IMG/VR virus record: IMGVR_UViG_3300025806_000197
Coordinates: 1-25,788 of that record
DNA length: 25,788 nucleotides
From: a virus
Direction: 5' to 3' (one strand)
The notes beneath the pieces were generated by a model that worked only from the letters and a program-made list of their open reading frames with translations, did not search any database and was not told where the DNA came from. Within the stretch, counting starts at the first letter, position 1; every line of letters begins with the position of its first letter. Below, one piece after another: positions 24,101 through 25,788 of this stretch. The position numbers and the translations under genes are program-made.

Positions 24101-25788
24101 TGATTGCAGACGCAGCAAAAAAAGGTAAGTCAATAGGAAAAGTTACAGAGTATGAACACATGGTGCCTCAAGAAGAGGTCGCTATAAAGATATTACACTC
24201 TTACCTTAATGAAGGAGAGCTGAACAACAATGTTTGGGAGAACTATAAGGTGCAGGTCATACCTAAATCAATGGATAGGGTGATTGTAGAGGCTGGGTAC
24301 CAACGAAGATCACCGGCAGATGGAGGCTCTAGAAACTATAACATGAAAACCTTTAGAGATCCAAGACTAAGGGCTATTAGAAGTATAGATCCTGCTAAAA
24401 AAGGCACTCCAGCAGAGTTTGTTGGAAAAAACTTTGTTGAAGCCGCTAAAGCTTTAGACTCTAAAACAGACGTGAAAGCCTCGGATATTCAGGCTTTAAA
24501 CGAAGCCTACAGGGGTATTAGTTTTTCTAAAAAACCTAAAGGAGCAAGCGTCTGGGATTTCGACGATACGTTGGCTAGAACCAAGTCAGACGTATTGTTT
24601 ACTAGTCCTGATGGCGTTAAAGGAAAGCTCAGTGCAGAAGAATTTGCGACACAAGGCAGTGAACTTCTAGCTGATGGTTATGAGTTTGATTTCTCTGAGT
24701 TTAATAAAGTTACTGAAGGCAAGCCAGGACCACTACTTAACAAAGCTCTTGAAAGAGCTAAGAAGTTTGGGACAAAAGATCAGTTTATACTTACTGCTAG
24801 AGCACCTCAAGCACAGCAGGCTATATACGAGTTTCTAAAAGGTGTTGGTCTTAACATACCTATGGAGAACATCAAAGGTCTAGGTAACTCAACGGGCCAA
24901 GCTAAAGCCAGTTGGATCGCTGAGAACTTAATAGCAAATGGGTATAATGATCTTTACTTTGCTGACGACGCACTACAAAACGTTGATGCTGTTAAAGACA
25001 TGTTTAACCGTTTCGACGTTAAAGGTGTGGTGCAGTTAGCTAAAGTCCAGTTTAGCAAGAAAGCACCAGTGGTGATGGACGGTATTATTGACGAAGGCGC
25101 TGCAGACCTTAATAAAGAGTTTAACATAACGCTTGAGCAAACCAAAGGCGTTAAAGCTGAAAAAACTTTCTCTCCTGCGAAAGCAAGACAAAGAGGCAAG
25201 GACAAGGGTAAGTACAAGTTCTTTATACCGCCTTCAGCGGATGACTTCGCTGGTTTAATGTATAGTTTTTTAGGTAAAGGTAAGCAAGGGGAAAAGCACC
25301 ATGCTTGGTTTAAAGAGCATTTGTTCGATCCTTACTCAAAAGGCATTAGGCACTTGAACGCTGTTCAAACAGTCGTCGCGAGCGATATGCGAGCTCTTAA
25401 GAAGGCTATGCCTGGCGTTAAAAACCTACTTAAGAAAACAATTCCAGGAACTGAATACACCAACGAGCACGCTGTCAGGGTTTACAACTGGGTTAAAGCA
25501 GGGCTTACTGTACCCGGTTTATCACAGGCTGACACTGACACGCTAGTTAAAAAAGTAGAGAACAACGCTGATCTTAAGCAATTTGCTGAAACAGTCTCTA
25601 GTATAGCTCAAATGCCTGGAGGGCTTCAACAAGCTGGTAACGACTGGTTGGCCGGTAATATTACTACAGATCTAAAGGATGCCCTAGACATTGCAAGAGG
25701 GACATACCTGGACCAGTGGAAGAATAATGTTAAAGTCATATTCAACGACGCTAACATGAACAAGATAGAGGCCGTCTATGGCTCTAAC
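18157..25788 (+). CDS. Giant polyvalent virion protein, 3'-partial
   Basis: I followed this frame codon by codon to the window edge: 2544 codons without a stop, so the protein is larger still. N-terminal region: charged helices to ~500. Hydrophobic segments lie at ~523-559 and ~629-665 (MIAGQIPNLALMYASGG and following), suited to membrane contact. A coiled coil spans ~829-948. A metallopeptidase-type site, HEFMH (H1070, E1071, H1074), has E1137, E1138 or E1145 as candidate third ligand. An acidic stretch then a basic patch, RNRPRVRRRKR, ends at 1428. EHMVP lies at 2000-2004. A HAD phosphatase domain (~2129-2290) has DFDDT (D2134, D2136), T2213, K2250 and D2270-D2271. A further conserved region includes KFFIPPSADDF (2354-2364) and LGKGKQG. 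Short FS[KRQ] motifs recur at borders (F378, F1242, F1564, F1642, F2123, F2299). I recall such proteins from marine phages. It is probably an internal virion protein ejected into the host, possibly processed. Overall function unknown. Confidence 0.8.
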   Translation, partial: MNEEQIKARASEMIAAGDRAGRDKSEVDAEVRAFVLAARAKRDEEPTEPPAIANAYADHSWWRENEEVFGSRDGYVKNEEGFWSDSQGRELEGQRSVMLGFGGAPSPDADVLSKLRDEDASEFIVAQKPVYKEYSTESDSTLDQALEDTSVTEEQEADNELIARKDYNNRSQTARTVAEFDSGFGSITRDEEEQKEKELRDAYAEEGRLAYVAKYKSEYDDVTGGWARAREKYVDERIKEDDIDSYSEVIARNDAYNNAPEFQQAKINTAKARFAEENGYTHAQQLELNNTVIDVNDRESWPEGFEDTYNNVRVDDPDLRKAVIGNASRAGDAESVQKNVAEFVENLPSDWGMSEYTEVSFDTGGIEAIAGLQAGNLFSKKDAQRAIEDTADGRLELLKENDAVLAKKLNVTAIALESNSKALDSAMKELNDLGDVEAKIKAIAEGSYTTQDQVDKAKSEIQALVSQYKEKSSEANKYANNHKALVTAYGTLGDEFETLQLEEDELSVFTDYIGDNHQLGTQMAWSLASAAVDLGQGLADAVYMINPLGALADSVISSLEDKGYDNLDTIKSAVDLARFTTGPVSWYSGDTRQSIKASVDGWQANVASNIQAPMAYGDIDSFSDLGEYAGVMIAGQIPNLALMYASGGLSLYMMGASSAGASYSAMEDKRNAFEESGGLYGQDYNFAQMLTVSTLKGTAEALSEKVTLGQLKKTGFNLSKSSLRTGGVQGYAKYLRQNVFDSQLMRNNLLDLTEEGGSEVLATLAGNGLDIMSGSKDVGLFDDLAESFVSGAMISSTIKSPVLFKHAIAPFQSNNGRQVLNENFARINQIEDLIASGGLSVDARVELETEVAELVQQNKKAIEIDVQRVDALEDNDKSALLEIERANNGLSRKYNALSSEDSGLTEEQREREVQKLEAKFAQNIAKKQGILQKYPSEENTKKYKQSVEVLRNRSKEVEKAGGKKVNVVEGSSKAFVEEVARINTPEIRKKLEGIVQDPNASAGDKAAAQQALDQGAEYSVSLNKAKREGVGENYGLMTPNFNENGELDSYTIFINKETSLKDGMITTGAHEFMHVALYNTVKRDPEVRAALGTKVDEILGIQDDGSYAGGKGVNITKKGSAILKARLKEYKKGEQGEETLAIVSELMANGDITIDDSAMGRLKDFFRRIFQLKINRDIKFDTSNDVRNFMKDFHRSLNKGKKDARISRLTAEGASGGLIQEAQEKRDAGVAKAVEEKQRAQFSRAVDSNMRANPDMKSEIDTFVQDEAGDRKFENNEEFKVAPEYYEAYLHLVEGRTLDGLIQQGMTDLGLPPDALRDFTVKVKSNIGERFLKNYDVAKNDSLFGWLTGVSGGAGRSIIYRAKGDVMNKYKEDNQLATVSIDASMDSGGGDSFAAQIEAEVDESTTSFEEQDLSVGSRNRPRVRRRKRQGVKAAESLSMSPKVISGIETVVNDAKVNLEGLTYKGVKKLTSTPGSSLSGVLDAVATEFGIEAKRIVKPADLNGAQRKAAQEYIKKNSKALLELLPEGETRSGQATGVAKSKLSELYEKGGRVKAAEGAGTQGKFSQTKRTDVTTEEFNALFGIKPDGTLDGNKKFDGAIKAMVNQTAVIVANQAIRENALENGTFAEATVALLGDGRSEVMFSKKVSDKNKDQFTEQFDSLAKQVAASNPADLKSVEIAVASVLTDELGFSNRERKAIAKNIWEQTKDYNRIVSAHKAGAKVVGVPKSLDEFLNDNFAQESLDPGIIGALRDVLPKNSKGKTIPIGAHFLEADRVQRNRAAVVGIGNKMVEEGSSLQEAAEIMIAYFSGMYSRAAKMADGRFVVDDNVVIDNPAWDQLVKDSINKDGKPPKNRKQIFSNQADFINTLRSIPGLESLKKSGKGYSLNGVKLETTLLGESSKAFLKGVETNPLREFESRKAQADKARKAVKIALDFYWERINSKEGGYDYADFAMIVTSMGSGMQAPIRRAAPAEYIAEGTEQLIADAAKKGKSIGKVTEYEHMVPQEEVAIKILHSYLNEGELNNNVWENYKVQVIPKSMDRVIVEAGYQRRSPADGGSRNYNMKTFRDPRLRAIRSIDPAKKGTPAEFVGKNFVEAAKALDSKTDVKASDIQALNEAYRGISFSKKPKGASVWDFDDTLARTKSDVLFTSPDGVKGKLSAEEFATQGSELLADGYEFDFSEFNKVTEGKPGPLLNKALERAKKFGTKDQFILTARAPQAQQAIYEFLKGVGLNIPMENIKGLGNSTGQAKASWIAENLIANGYNDLYFADDALQNVDAVKDMFNRFDVKGVVQLAKVQFSKKAPVVMDGIIDEGAADLNKEFNITLEQTKGVKAEKTFSPAKARQRGKDKGKYKFFIPPSADDFAGLMYSFLGKGKQGEKHHAWFKEHLFDPYSKGIRHLNAVQTVVASDMRALKKAMPGVKNLLKKTIPGTEYTNEHAVRVYNWVKAGLTVPGLSQADTDTLVKKVENNADLKQFAETVSSIAQMPGGLQQAGNDWLAGNITTDLKDALDIARGTYLDQWKNNVKVIFNDANMNKIEAVYGSN

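Noticed and set aside
18157-25788. Giant frame read as a virion RNA polymerase, as in crAss-like phages
   Set aside because: I see no DxDGD-type catalytic motif or other polymerase signature in the 2544 codons; the motifs present are zinc-peptidase and HAD type.
1-25788. tRNA genes, CRISPR arrays, insertion sequences, integrase or att sites
   Set aside because: No cloverleaf, regular spaced repeat, transposase motif or long inverted terminal repeat was seen; genes are packed with little spacer.

Overview
The window is a stretch of a double-stranded DNA tailed-phage genome holding the virion structure module. All thirteen genes lie on the + strand, are closely packed, and read the standard code. 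I see no tRNA, CRISPR, insertion sequence, integrase or bacterial housekeeping gene. Several proteins recall families I know from uncultured marine phages, especially those close to crAss-like podoviruses. These resemblances are from memory and not from a search. None of the 12 visible starts has a Shine-Dalgarno sequence at usable spacing, and leaders are A/T-rich. That fits a Bacteroidota (marine Flavobacteriia-type) host, as an inference.

Layout. 1-2176 holds the portal protein, cut by the left edge. 2194-3354 holds an acidic, lysine-tailed protein in the scaffold position. 3373-4797 holds the major capsid protein, followed by a strong UUCG-loop terminator (4815-4844). 4872-5714 holds a conserved 280-aa structural protein, followed by a second UUCG hairpin (5732-5755). 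5776-7458 holds two adaptor/ring-type proteins. 7462-13197 holds a 1911-aa tail protein of the 'muzzle'/stabilisation type. 13207-15623 holds two tail-associated proteins. 15670-16170 holds a cupin-fold protein. 16174-18151 holds two probable internal virion proteins. 18157 to the right edge is an unfinished reading frame of at least 2544 codons.

How the genes fit together. Portal, scaffold-like protein and capsid protein build the head. The 280-, 251- and 307-aa proteins probably join head and tail. The 1911- and 666-aa proteins and their small partners form the tail. A hydrophobic-N-terminus 250-aa protein, a 377-aa protein and the giant protein form a size-ordered set that resembles podoviral ejection proteins.

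The most interesting object is the giant protein. It has an HExxH metallopeptidase-type site (residues 1070-1074) and a complete HAD-phosphatase domain (about 2129-2290). It also carries a recurring short motif, F-S-[K/R/Q], at several apparent domain borders, including exactly on both sides of the HAD domain. It may be a polyvalent or self-processed multi-domain protein packaged in the virion and delivered to the host.
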